Shown piece after piece: positions 8,390 through 15,671 of a stretch of 42,542 nt of DNA (positions within the stretch are counted from its first letter, which is position 1; each line of letters begins with the position of its first letter). This stretch comes from Gammaproteobacteria bacterium (GTDB lineage: Bacteria; Pseudomonadota; Gammaproteobacteria; Steroidobacterales; Foliamicaceae). A program made the translations under genes and the position numbers. The notes beneath the pieces are model-generated. The model saw nothing but the letters and a program-made list of their open reading frames with translations. It ran no database searches and was not told where the DNA came from. The DNA lies in contig JAPPHC010000038.1 of NCBI GenBank assembly GCA_028821145.1, positions 1 to 42,542 on the forward strand, given 5' to 3'.

Positions 8390-9133
8390 ATGACCGATTC
8401 TTTGGGATGGCGAAGAAAGTTCGGGGTGCTGGGGCCTTCTACGAACACTATCGTGCAACCGGATTTCGACGACCTGCGCCCGCCGGGCGTAACCAATCAC
8501 TACTCGCGGATCATCATCCAGGACGCCAATGCGATATCGGACGAGACCTTCATGGCCGGCACCATCGAGATTTCCGAGAATACGGCGGCAGCCGTTCGCG
8601 GCGTGCTGACGTGCAAGCCGGACTACCTGGTCATGGGGATGTCGGCGGTGACCTTTTACGGCGGCGTGAAGGGCGGCACGGAATGGAAAAGGCGAATCGA
8701 GGAGATCGCGGAACTGAAGCTGTCCGTGGGCTCCGAGGCCGTGGCCGATGCGCTCGATGCCTGCGGCTCGCGCAACGTCGCGTTCATGTCACCCTACTAC
8801 CCGGTGGCCAACCGCGAAGTCAGCCGCTACCTGTCGGACCGTGGCTTCAACGTCGTGCGCGATTCGTGCCTGCGCTGCCCGTCATGGACCGCCATCGCTG
8901 AGGTGCCGGAATCGCGGGTGGCCAGCGAATTCCGGGAACTCGACGGCGACGATGTCGACGCACTGGTGCAGGTGGGCACCAACCTGTCGGCGATCCGCCT
9001 GGCCGCGGGCGCCGAACGGTTGCTCGGCAAGCCCGTGATCGCCATCAACACCGCCACCTATTGGCATGCGCTGCGGGCCAACGGCATCGACGACAGGGTC
9101 ATGGGATTCGGCCGGCTGCTGGAGGAGTTTTAG
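8390..9133 (+). CDS. Asp/Glu racemase superfamily protein (maleate isomerase / arylmalonate decarboxylase-like)
   Basis: A 247-residue protein of the fold that includes maleate cis-trans isomerase, arylmalonate decarboxylase and aspartate/glutamate racemase. Family features are FGVLGPSTNTIVQPDF at about residues 11-26, LVMGMSAVTFYGG at about 80-92, VAFMSPYYPVANREV at about 123-137 and PVIAINTATYWHAL near the end. The usual catalytic cysteines are absent: the first site reads MGMS and the second, expected in LLSCGG-type sequence, reads VQVGTNLSAI. It must therefore use other chemistry or belong to a Cys-less subfamily; from memory, similar VQVGTNLS proteins exist in other Proteobacteria. A strong Shine-Dalgarno GGAGGAA precedes the ATG. 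It is third in the 6462-9133 gene run and ends 9 bases from convergent prfA. Confidence 0.85.
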   Translation: MTDSLGWRRKFGVLGPSTNTIVQPDFDDLRPPGVTNHYSRIIIQDANAISDETFMAGTIEISENTAAAVRGVLTCKPDYLVMGMSAVTFYGGVKGGTEWKRRIEEIAELKLSVGSEAVADALDACGSRNVAFMSPYYPVANREVSRYLSDRGFNVVRDSCLRCPSWTAIAEVPESRVASEFRELDGDDVDALVQVGTNLSAIRLAAGAERLLGKPVIAINTATYWHALRANGIDDRVMGFGRLLEEF

Positions 9134-9142
9134 CGTTGTGTC

Positions 9143-10228
9143 TCAGCCGGCGTCGAGCGTGGCGAGTTGTTCGGCCTCCATATGCTGGCGCAGCGGCTCG
9201 ATGATTCCGTCGAGGTCGCCTTCCATGATCTGCGGAAGCTTGTAGAGGCTCAGGTTGATGCGGTGGTCGGTGACCCGGCCCTGCGGAAAATTGTAGGTAC
9301 GGATGCGCTCGGAGCGGTCGCCGCTGCCCACCTGCGAGCGCCTTTCCTCCGCACGCTCGCGCTCCAGGCGGCTTTGCTCGGCGTCCAATAATCGCGCGCG
9401 CAGCAGCGACAGCGCCCGGGCGCGGTTCTTGTGCTGCGAGCGCTCGTCCTGACACTCGACGACGATTCCCGTGGGCAGGTGCGTAAGGCGGACCGCGGAA
9501 TCGGTCTTGTTGACGTGCTGGCCGCCGGCGCCTGACGCGCGATAGGTATCGACCCGCAGGTCGCCGGGATCGATCTCGATTTCTCCCGTTTCCTCGGCTT
9601 CCGGAAGCACCGCCACGGTGCAGGCCGAGGTGTGAATCCGTCCTTGCGACTCCGTTTCCGGCACCCGCTGCACGCGATGAGCGCCGGACTCGAACCGCAG
9701 GTAGGAAAAGACCCGCTTGCCGGCCAGCCGGCAGACGATTTCCTTGTAGCCGCCGTGTTCGCCCTCGCTCATCTGGATGATCTCCTGCTTCCAGCCGCGT
9801 GCCTCCGAATAGCGCGTGTACATGCGGAACAGGTCGCCGGCGAAAATCGCCGCTTCGTCTCCGCCGGTGCCGGCGCGGATCTCGAGGTACACGTCGCGCG
9901 CGTCGCGCGGGTCGGGCTTGAGCAAAAAGCGGCGCAACCGGACTTCGAGGGCCGCCTGCTCGCGCCGCGCTTCCTCGGCCTCCTCCCGCGCCAGCTCGCG
10001 CAGTTCCTCGTCGTCGCCGCCGAGCATTTCTTCCGCCGAAGCCTCCGTTTGCAGCGCCCGCTCCAGGCGGTCCAGCAGGCTGGCCAGGGGCTGAAGGCGC
10101 GCGTGCTCGCGCCCGGCATCGCGCCGGCGCACCGGATCCGAAAGCACTTCCGGATCGGCCAGCGACGCCTCAAGTTGTTGAAAACGGGCCTTGAGGCCGC
10201 GGAGTTTTTCCAGCAGGGCGGTGTTCAT
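9143..10228 (-). CDS. prfA: Peptide chain release factor 1
   Basis: A 361-residue class I release factor that reads UAA and UAG and triggers peptidyl-tRNA hydrolysis. The catalytic GGQ is in [20 protein letters not shown]. The stop-codon recognition region reads [20 protein letters not shown], so the PxT tripeptide is Pro-Glu-Thr. The C-terminus [20 protein letters not shown] is diagnostic. Length is normal. In most Gammaproteobacteria prfA lies in hemA-prfA-prmC. Here neither neighbour is present: upstream is the divergent TPR lipoprotein gene, 61 bases away, and downstream is a convergent unrelated gene 9 bases away. RF1-dependent termination is consistent with the TAG stops seen in this window, for example at 36180 and 40000. 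Confidence 0.97.
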   Translation of the reverse strand: MNTALLEKLRGLKARFQQLEASLADPEVLSDPVRRRDAGREHARLQPLASLLDRLERALQTEASAEEMLGGDDEELRELAREEAEEARREQAALEVRLRRFLLKPDPRDARDVYLEIRAGTGGDEAAIFAGDLFRMYTRYSEARGWKQEIIQMSEGEHGGYKEIVCRLAGKRVFSYLRFESGAHRVQRVPETESQGRIHTSACTVAVLPEAEETGEIEIDPGDLRVDTYRASGAGGQHVNKTDSAVRLTHLPTGIVVECQDERSQHKNRARALSLLRARLLDAEQSRLERERAEERRSQVGSGDRSERIRTYNFPQGRVTDHRINLSLYKLPQIMEGDLDGIIEPLRQHMEAEQLATLDAG

Positions 10229-10289
10229 GGTCGTTTCCGCGTGGGGCCTTTTGACCGGCGGTGCCTGGCACTGAGGCTATTATCGCAGT

Positions 10290-11939
10290 GTGGATGTTCG
10301 TCCCCGGGCCAGGCTGGCCGCCGTCTCTCTCGCAGGGTTCCTGCTCGCGGCTTGCGCGAGCGCGCAGATGTGGCTGGCCGAGGCCGGCTGGCCGGCGTTT
10401 CCGGGTAGTGAGGCCCGCGCTCTGCTGGCTGAAGCGCAACGATCGCCGGAAGGCGCAGCGACAGCGTCGAAGGCTCGGGATGCGGCGGAGTTCGCGTTCC
10501 GGCGCGATCTCTATGCCCTTGCCCTGGAAGCGGCGATCTTGTGGCATGCAAGCGACAGTGGCGATCCGGAAGTCCTGGCGCTGCTGACGGCCCTGCACGC
10601 GGCTGCCGGAGACATGCCGGCGGCGCTCGAGGCGGCGCGCGCCGGTCTTTCCACGGATGCGGATGACGGCCGCTTTCTCGCAGCGCTCGAGGAGCGGCTG
10701 AACGGGATCAATTCGGATGCGCTGACTACGGCGGACCTGGAGCCGCTGACCGCCCGGTTGGCCGCCTGGCATCCCGAATCGCCCGATGTCCTGAGTCTCG
10801 CGGCGCGGGTTGCGCTTGCCGCGAACGAATTCTCGCAGGCCGCCCGTCTGGCCGATCTCCTGTTGCGCCGCGATCCCCTGGCCGACGATGCGCACGCGCT
10901 CGCGGCCACCGCGCTGTTGCGTGCCGGCGAGCCGGATGCCGCCCTAGCGCGGCTGACGGAGCAACTGGCCACTCGCGACAGCCTGGCGCTGGAGCAGAAC
11001 TACGTGGTGTTGCTTCTGGAGGCGCGCCAGCCGCGCGAGGCCTTGAGCCGCCTCAGGAACCTGCGCGCGGCCAACCCGGGCTCGCTGGACCTGGCCATGC
11101 AGGAGGCGAGAATTCTGCAGGCGCTGGGTGCGGGCAATATCGCCGAGCCGATATATCTTGAGCTTTTTTCGCGCGGTTACCGGTCCGATTCCTGCCGGTT
11201 GGCCCTGGGACAGATCGCCGCCGGGCGCGAGGATTGGCTGGAGTCGATCGAGTGGCTCGCCGGGATCGAGTCGGAGCGGCTTGCGCCTGCGGCCACTGAG
11301 TTGCTGGTCAGGGCATTCGTCGCGCGGGATGAAATCGACGAAGCGCTGGCAACCCTGCTGGATCATGTCGGGCGTTATCCCCGGCACGCTTTCGAAAGCC
11401 TGCCGCTGTTCGCCTTCGCGATGCGGGCCGCCGGCCGGGACGTCCAGGCGTTGGCGGCTTATGAGGAAGCCCTTCGCTACCGGCCGCAGAGCCGCCGCCT
11501 GAGGATGCAGAGGGCGCACCTGCTGCTGGACCTCGAGGAACACCGCAGGGCGATACGCGAGATGGAGGACCTGCTGGACGACTACCCGCGCGACTCCGAA
11601 GTGCTCAATGCCCTGGGATACACGCTGGCGGACCGGGGCGTACGCCTCGAGGAGGCCCACGGGCACATCAGCCTGGCGCTGGAACTGGACCCGGACTCGC
11701 CCGCGATCGTGGACAGCATGGGATGGGTGCTCTACCGCCTCGGCAGAAAGGAGGAGGCGGTGCCGCTGCTGGAGCGGGCGCTTGAGAGCCTTCCGCATCC
11801 CGAAGTCGCCGCCCACCTTTGCGAGGTCCTGTACGAGCTGGGGCAGATTGATCGGGCCGACGAACTGCTTCGCGAATCGCTGGCGCAGTACGACGACACC
11901 GCCCTCCTGGAGGCAGTCCGGGAAAGGTATTCGCGGTGA
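10290..11939 (+). CDS. TPR-repeat lipoprotein
   Basis: A 549-residue lipoprotein with signal peptide and lipobox (FLLAACAS, Cys at about residue 22), so anchored in the inner or outer membrane. The body is alpha-helical with degenerate tetratricopeptide repeats. The clearest lie at about residues 420-530, for example LNALGYTLADRGVRLEEAHG and MGWVLYRLGRKEEAVPLLERAL, with typical W/L-G-Y-A/L spacing. In other Gammaproteobacteria a TPR lipoprotein of this size stands next to lolB, as here; its role is thought to be a scaffold in envelope biogenesis. The start is GTG at 10290 with no Shine-Dalgarno, but TATTAT at 10278-10283 ends 6 bases upstream, so a leaderless mRNA is possible. Its stop overlaps the lolB start (GTGA), implying translational coupling. 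Confidence 0.9.
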   Translation: MDVRPRARLAAVSLAGFLLAACASAQMWLAEAGWPAFPGSEARALLAEAQRSPEGAATASKARDAAEFAFRRDLYALALEAAILWHASDSGDPEVLALLTALHAAAGDMPAALEAARAGLSTDADDGRFLAALEERLNGINSDALTTADLEPLTARLAAWHPESPDVLSLAARVALAANEFSQAARLADLLLRRDPLADDAHALAATALLRAGEPDAALARLTEQLATRDSLALEQNYVVLLLEARQPREALSRLRNLRAANPGSLDLAMQEARILQALGAGNIAEPIYLELFSRGYRSDSCRLALGQIAAGREDWLESIEWLAGIESERLAPAATELLVRAFVARDEIDEALATLLDHVGRYPRHAFESLPLFAFAMRAAGRDVQALAAYEEALRYRPQSRRLRMQRAHLLLDLEEHRRAIREMEDLLDDYPRDSEVLNALGYTLADRGVRLEEAHGHISLALELDPDSPAIVDSMGWVLYRLGRKEEAVPLLERALESLPHPEVAAHLCEVLYELGQIDRADELLRESLAQYDDTALLEAVRERYSR

Positions 11940-12535
11940 GGCAAAAAGCGGCGTTTACCGGATTCCTGGTTGCTGTCGCATGGCTGCTTGCGGGCTGCAC
12001 GGCGGCAGGCAATCGCGTCCCCGCCGTCCTGGACGCGGCCGCGTTGGCGGAACTTGAATCGTGGGGGCTGCGCGGCCGGGTGGCGCTGAATCGGGAGGGC
12101 CGGGGCGCGCAGGCCAACGTGCTGTGGCGCCAGGAGGGCCCCCTGGCGCGGCTGGAATTGAGCGGACCCTGGGGCGTGGGCGCCGAGCGCGTGCGGATCG
12201 AGGACGGCGACGTCAACCTGTTCAGCGAGGGCGACTGGGTTTCGATGTGCGCGCCCGGCATGCAGATCGACGAGCTGGAGATGCTGTGCGACAGCGCGCC
12301 GCTGCAAAGCCTTCCCTACTGGCTGCGCGGACTGCCGGACCCCGGTTCTCCGTTCACCGAATACAGTTCCGGGCAGGGCGCAGTGCGGGAATTCCGCCAG
12401 GACGGCTGGCGGATCGAGGTGAACGCGCTGGCCCGCTCGGGCGACCTTGCCGTTCCCCGCAGGCTCAATATATCCGGCCCGGGCGCTTCCATGAGGGTCG
12501 CCATCACGAACTGGGAGTTGCCGCCTGCCCGCTGA
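11936..12535 (+). CDS. lolB: Outer-membrane lipoprotein insertion factor LolB
   Basis: A 199-residue lipoprotein that would accept lipoproteins from LolA and insert them in the outer membrane. The signal peptide with lipobox WLLAGCTA places the acylated Cys at about residue 21. The mature protein has the LolB pattern: SWGLRGRVALNREGRGAQAN, LWRQEGPLARLELSGPWG, then PYWLRGLPDPG and a C-terminal NISGPGASMRVAITNWEL. The start is GTG overlapping the upstream TPR gene stop by 4 bases. LolB sequences are poorly conserved, but length, lipobox, motif order and adjacency to the TPR lipoprotein agree. In relatives the next gene is ispE; here it is a helicase. Confidence 0.9.
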   Translation: MRQKAAFTGFLVAVAWLLAGCTAAGNRVPAVLDAAALAELESWGLRGRVALNREGRGAQANVLWRQEGPLARLELSGPWGVGAERVRIEDGDVNLFSEGDWVSMCAPGMQIDELEMLCDSAPLQSLPYWLRGLPDPGSPFTEYSSGQGAVREFRQDGWRIEVNALARSGDLAVPRRLNISGPGASMRVAITNWELPPAR

Positions 12536-12581
12536 CGAGAGAATACGGATCACCGACGAGTTCGCCCGCGCGCTCGAGGGG

Positions 12582-14084
12582 ATGGAACAGGGCGGCCGGC
12601 ACCTGCTGATCACCGGCAGCGCGGGTACCGGCAAGTCCACTCTCCTGAGCCACTTCTGCGAAAGCGTCGATTGGGACCCGGTGGTCCTGGCGCCGACCGG
12701 AGTGGCGGCGCTGAACGTGGGCGGCCAGACCGTGCACCGCTTTTTCGGCTTCGGGATCGACGTAACGCCGCAGGCCATCGCCGCGCGCCGCGGCAAGCCG
12801 CGCAACGCGAAGCTCTACAGGACCCTGCGCACGCTGATCATCGACGAGGTATCGATGCTGCGGGCCGACCTGCTCGACTGCGTGGACCTGTTTCTGCGGC
12901 GCTACGGCCCCCGATCCAACGCGCGCTTCGGCGGCGTTCACATGGTGTTCATCGGCGACCTCTACCAGCTTCCGCCGGTGGTTACCGGGCTCGAGCACCA
13001 GGCTCTGCGTGAGGTCTACGAGTCCCCCCACTTCTTCAGCGCCCGTGCGCTCGAGGACGTGGAGCTGGAGATCATCGAGCTCACGCGCGTATTCCGGCCG
13101 CGCGACAGCGAGTTCGTGCGCTTGCTGAACCGCGTTCGCAAGAAATCGCTGGAGGACCGCGACCTGGAGCGCCTGAATCGCCGGGTGGACCCCCATTTCG
13201 ATCCACCCGACGGCGAGGGCTACATCACGCTGACCGGCACCAACCGCAAGGCGGGCCTGATCAACCGCGACCGGCTGGACGGCCTGGCCGCGCCCGAGCA
13301 CCGGTTCGATGCCGTAATCGAAGGCGCTTTCGGCCGCGAGTACTACCCCACGGAGGCGCAACTTCGCTTCAAGGCAGGCGCCCAGGTCATGCTGCTGAAC
13401 AACGACGGGGCCGGGCGCTGGGTCAACGGCAGCATCGGCGTGATCGAGGGCGTGAACATCGGCGGCGGCGAGGCCTACGTGCTGGTCCGCCTGGCCGATT
13501 CCGGACGGCGCGTTCGCGTCGAGCCCTACGAGTGGGAGTTGATCCGCTTCGAGGCCCGCGAGGGGTCCATCTTCAGCAGTCCGGCGGGAACCTTCACCCA
13601 GTTTCCGTTCCGGCTGGCCTGGGCGGTGACCGTCCACAAGAGCCAGGGCAAGACTTTCGAGCGGATGGTGATCGATCTCGACCGCGTCTTCGCCGCCGGT
13701 CAGACCTACGTTGCCCTGAGCCGCTGCACGTCCTTCGAGGGGCTGGTGCTGACCCGCCCGCTGACGGCCGGTTCCATCCGTTGCGACTGGCGCGTGCAGC
13801 GCTTTCTGACCGGCGAGCAATACAAGCGCGCGGAACGAAGCCTGTCCACCGATACCAAGCTCGAAATCATCGAAAGAGCCATCGCCGCGGCCAGCCCCCT
13901 CGACATGGAGTACCTGAAGCGCAACGACGTGCGCACGCGACGCCGCATCCGCCCGCTGGAAGTGGGCATGCGGTCTTACTCCAACCGGGAATTCCTCGGC
14001 ATGCGCGCCTGGTGCATGCTCCGCCGGGACGAGCGCACCTTCCGCCTCGACCGCATCCTCTCCCTCAGCCCTCCCGACCCCTGA
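12582..14084 (+). CDS. Pif1-family DNA helicase with C-terminal WYL-like domain
   Basis: A superfamily 1B helicase of the Pif1/RecD2 type. Walker A is GSAGTGKST at about residues 12-20, Walker B is TLIIDEVSML, and motif III is FIGDLYQLPP. The C-terminal RecA-like part has WAVTVHKSQGKTFE and YVALSRCTSFEGL. The last roughly 75 residues (AIAAASPLDMEYL, then RRIRPLEVGM and FRLDRILSL) read like a WYL domain, a nucleic-acid-binding regulatory module also known fused to Pif1 in Thermotoga. The first ATG is at 12582, but conserved family sequence (ITDEFARALEG) is encoded just upstream in the same frame. That open stretch begins after a TGA at 12492 and has no ATG, GTG or TTG. The best candidate is CTG at 12525, with GGGAG 7 bases upstream, overlapping the lolB end by 11 bases. 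Confidence 0.9.
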   Translation: MEQGGRHLLITGSAGTGKSTLLSHFCESVDWDPVVLAPTGVAALNVGGQTVHRFFGFGIDVTPQAIAARRGKPRNAKLYRTLRTLIIDEVSMLRADLLDCVDLFLRRYGPRSNARFGGVHMVFIGDLYQLPPVVTGLEHQALREVYESPHFFSARALEDVELEIIELTRVFRPRDSEFVRLLNRVRKKSLEDRDLERLNRRVDPHFDPPDGEGYITLTGTNRKAGLINRDRLDGLAAPEHRFDAVIEGAFGREYYPTEAQLRFKAGAQVMLLNNDGAGRWVNGSIGVIEGVNIGGGEAYVLVRLADSGRRVRVEPYEWELIRFEAREGSIFSSPAGTFTQFPFRLAWAVTVHKSQGKTFERMVIDLDRVFAAGQTYVALSRCTSFEGLVLTRPLTAGSIRCDWRVQRFLTGEQYKRAERSLSTDTKLEIIERAIAAASPLDMEYLKRNDVRTRRRIRPLEVGMRSYSNREFLGMRAWCMLRRDERTFRLDRILSLSPPDP

Positions 14085-14092
14085 CCAGGTCC

Positions 14093-14098
14093 TATAAT
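14093..14098 (+). promoter_or_regulatory. -10 box (TATAAT) for the 14137-17659 operon
   Basis: A consensus TATAAT lies 38 bases upstream of the small-protein start at 14137 and just after the helicase stop. No good -35 hexamer lies 16-18 bases upstream, where the sequence is pyrimidine-rich. It may need an activator. It is the only consensus -10 in the short gap between the two genes. Confidence 0.5.
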
Positions 14099-14136
14099 CA
14101 GGCGTTCAGCAAGGGTTCAGCATGGGGGAGAAGACC

Positions 14137-14496
14137 ATGACCGACAATCCCGGCTACACGGCCGATTTCATCAAGTCCGACACGGACCAGGCGACGTTCA
14201 TGAAGGATCCGGCGATGGATCATCTGATGACGGCGCTGGTGTCGGTGAGCACGGAGATCTGGGCGCAGGCCCGGCGCATGAAGATCATGGAGCGATTGCT
14301 GGAGGACCATGGGAAGGTGACGCGCGAGATGATCGAGGGTTACATGCCGAGCGCGGAGGAGGAGGCGTCCTGGCGTGCCGAGCGCGACCGTTTCATCGAG
14401 CGGACCTTTGGTTCGATCACGGTGGGGCATTCGGGCGAGGGCCAGCCGATGATGGAGTTCCGCAACCGCTCGGGCATGGGAGGTGACCAGTCATGA
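14137..14496 (+). CDS. Small conserved-looking protein of unknown function
   Basis: A 119-residue soluble protein that I do not recognise. It is rich in Met and charged residues (DHLMTALVSVSTEIWAQARR, then MKIMERLLEDHGKVTREMIE) and is predicted largely alpha-helical. It has no signal peptide or cysteine. Start 14137 is chosen over an in-frame ATG at 14122 because GGGGGAG (14124-14130) stands 6 bases before it. Its stop overlaps the start of the Tat-methyltransferase gene (ATGA at 14493-14496), so the two are translationally coupled. The helical, acidic character and coupling suggest a partner or chaperone for the following exported enzyme, but that is inference. Confidence 0.85.
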   Translation: MTDNPGYTADFIKSDTDQATFMKDPAMDHLMTALVSVSTEIWAQARRMKIMERLLEDHGKVTREMIEGYMPSAEEEASWRAERDRFIERTFGSITVGHSGEGQPMMEFRNRSGMGGDQS

Positions 14497-15671
14497 TGAA
14501 TCGACGCACGATTCTGGGCGCCCTGGCCGCGGCCTTTTCCGCCACGGCTGCTACGCGCAAGGCGCGCGCGTCCACGGCCACCCCGCCTTCACCGCCGTAC
14601 GACTTCGAGCCGCGCGGCAACATCGGCAAGCTGGAGCGTCTGGCCAGTCTTGACCTGGAAAGCCGCCAGGACTTCCTGACCGGCTTCCGCGTCTGGTCGA
14701 ACGGCCCTCTCGGCCGCGCCGCACAGGTTCGCGCCGAACACATCTTCAAGCAAGAGGGCATCGATCCCGCGAGCAATCTTTCGATCGAGGCGCTGCGCGA
14801 GGTGCTGGAACGCGATCCGGTGATCGGCGCCAGCATGCGCTACTGGATCAGCGGCCAGCAGATCAGCTGGAAGATCCTGCAGGAGGAGTTCCACGGCAAG
14901 GCCGACACCTACCTGGCGGAGCTGGACGCGGCCGACAAGGCAGGTCCGGGCTCGGTGAAGCTGGACCCGGACCTCAAGGTCCCGGAATACGCTTCGCACG
15001 AAATCCACATCCAGCCCGGCGGCTACGTGGGCGATCCCTTTGCGGGCCACATCTATCACTACGGCACCAACCACTTCTACATGGGCCACAACGACCAGGA
15101 CGAGGTGCACGCGCAACTGGCGGCGGCGGTCGAGCCGCCCGAAGACGGCCAGGTCAAGCGTATTCTCGATCTGGCCTGCGGGCCCGGCCAGCTGACCCTG
15201 GCGCTGAAGGACCGTTTCCCGGATGCCGAGGTGTGGGGACTGGACGTTTCCGCTCCGATGGTGCGTTATGCGCACATGCGGGCGGTCGAGCTCGGCCGGG
15301 AACTGCACTTCGTGCAGGCGCTGGGCGAGAAGACCGGCTTTCCGGACGGGTTTTTCGACCTGGTGGCCTCGTACATCGTCTTTCACGAGACCCCGGCGAG
15401 TATCACCAGGGACATCGTTGCCGAGGTGCGCCGCATTACGCGTCCCGGCGGCGTGTTCCAGCCGTTCGATTTTCCGAGCGACGAGCACCCGCCCACCGGT
15501 TTCCGCAAGTTCAGGCGCTGGTGGGACCACCGCTGGAACCAGGAAGTGTGGCGCAACGAATTCGCGAGCATCCATTTTCCGACCGAGATCGAGAAGGCCG
15601 GCTTTTCGGTGCGCGAAGCGAAGAAGGGCGTGCTGTTCTTCGGGCGGGTCCACGCAACGCGCAACGCTTGA
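14493..15671 (+). CDS. Class I SAM-dependent methyltransferase with Tat signal
   Basis: A 392-residue protein whose N-terminus MMNRRTILGALAAAFSATAA is a twin-arginine signal, cleaved near ARKARAS/TA at about residues 25-30. Residues 30-215 are a helical region without a recognised domain (YDFEPRGNIGKLERLASLDL; MRYWISGQQISWKILQEEF). Residues 220-345 are a class I methyltransferase fold: motif I ILDLACGPGQLTLALKDRFP, motif II VWGLDVSAPMVRYA, post-I FPDGFFDLVASYIVFHET and a late VRRITRPGGVF. An exported methyltransferase is odd, because SAM is a cytoplasmic cofactor. Either SAM is loaded before Tat export, or the fold serves another purpose. Its TGA overlaps the TTG start of the PQQ dehydrogenase gene. 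Confidence 0.88.
   Translation: MMNRRTILGALAAAFSATAATRKARASTATPPSPPYDFEPRGNIGKLERLASLDLESRQDFLTGFRVWSNGPLGRAAQVRAEHIFKQEGIDPASNLSIEALREVLERDPVIGASMRYWISGQQISWKILQEEFHGKADTYLAELDAADKAGPGSVKLDPDLKVPEYASHEIHIQPGGYVGDPFAGHIYHYGTNHFYMGHNDQDEVHAQLAAAVEPPEDGQVKRILDLACGPGQLTLALKDRFPDAEVWGLDVSAPMVRYAHMRAVELGRELHFVQALGEKTGFPDGFFDLVASYIVFHETPASITRDIVAEVRRITRPGGVFQPFDFPSDEHPPTGFRKFRRWWDHRWNQEVWRNEFASIHFPTEIEKAGFSVREAKKGVLFFGRVHATRNA

Noticed and set aside
15233-15667. Upstream extension of the PQQ dehydrogenase frame
   Set aside because: It is an alternative frame of the methyltransferase gene; the TTG at 15668 with stop overlap and a signal peptide explains the gene.
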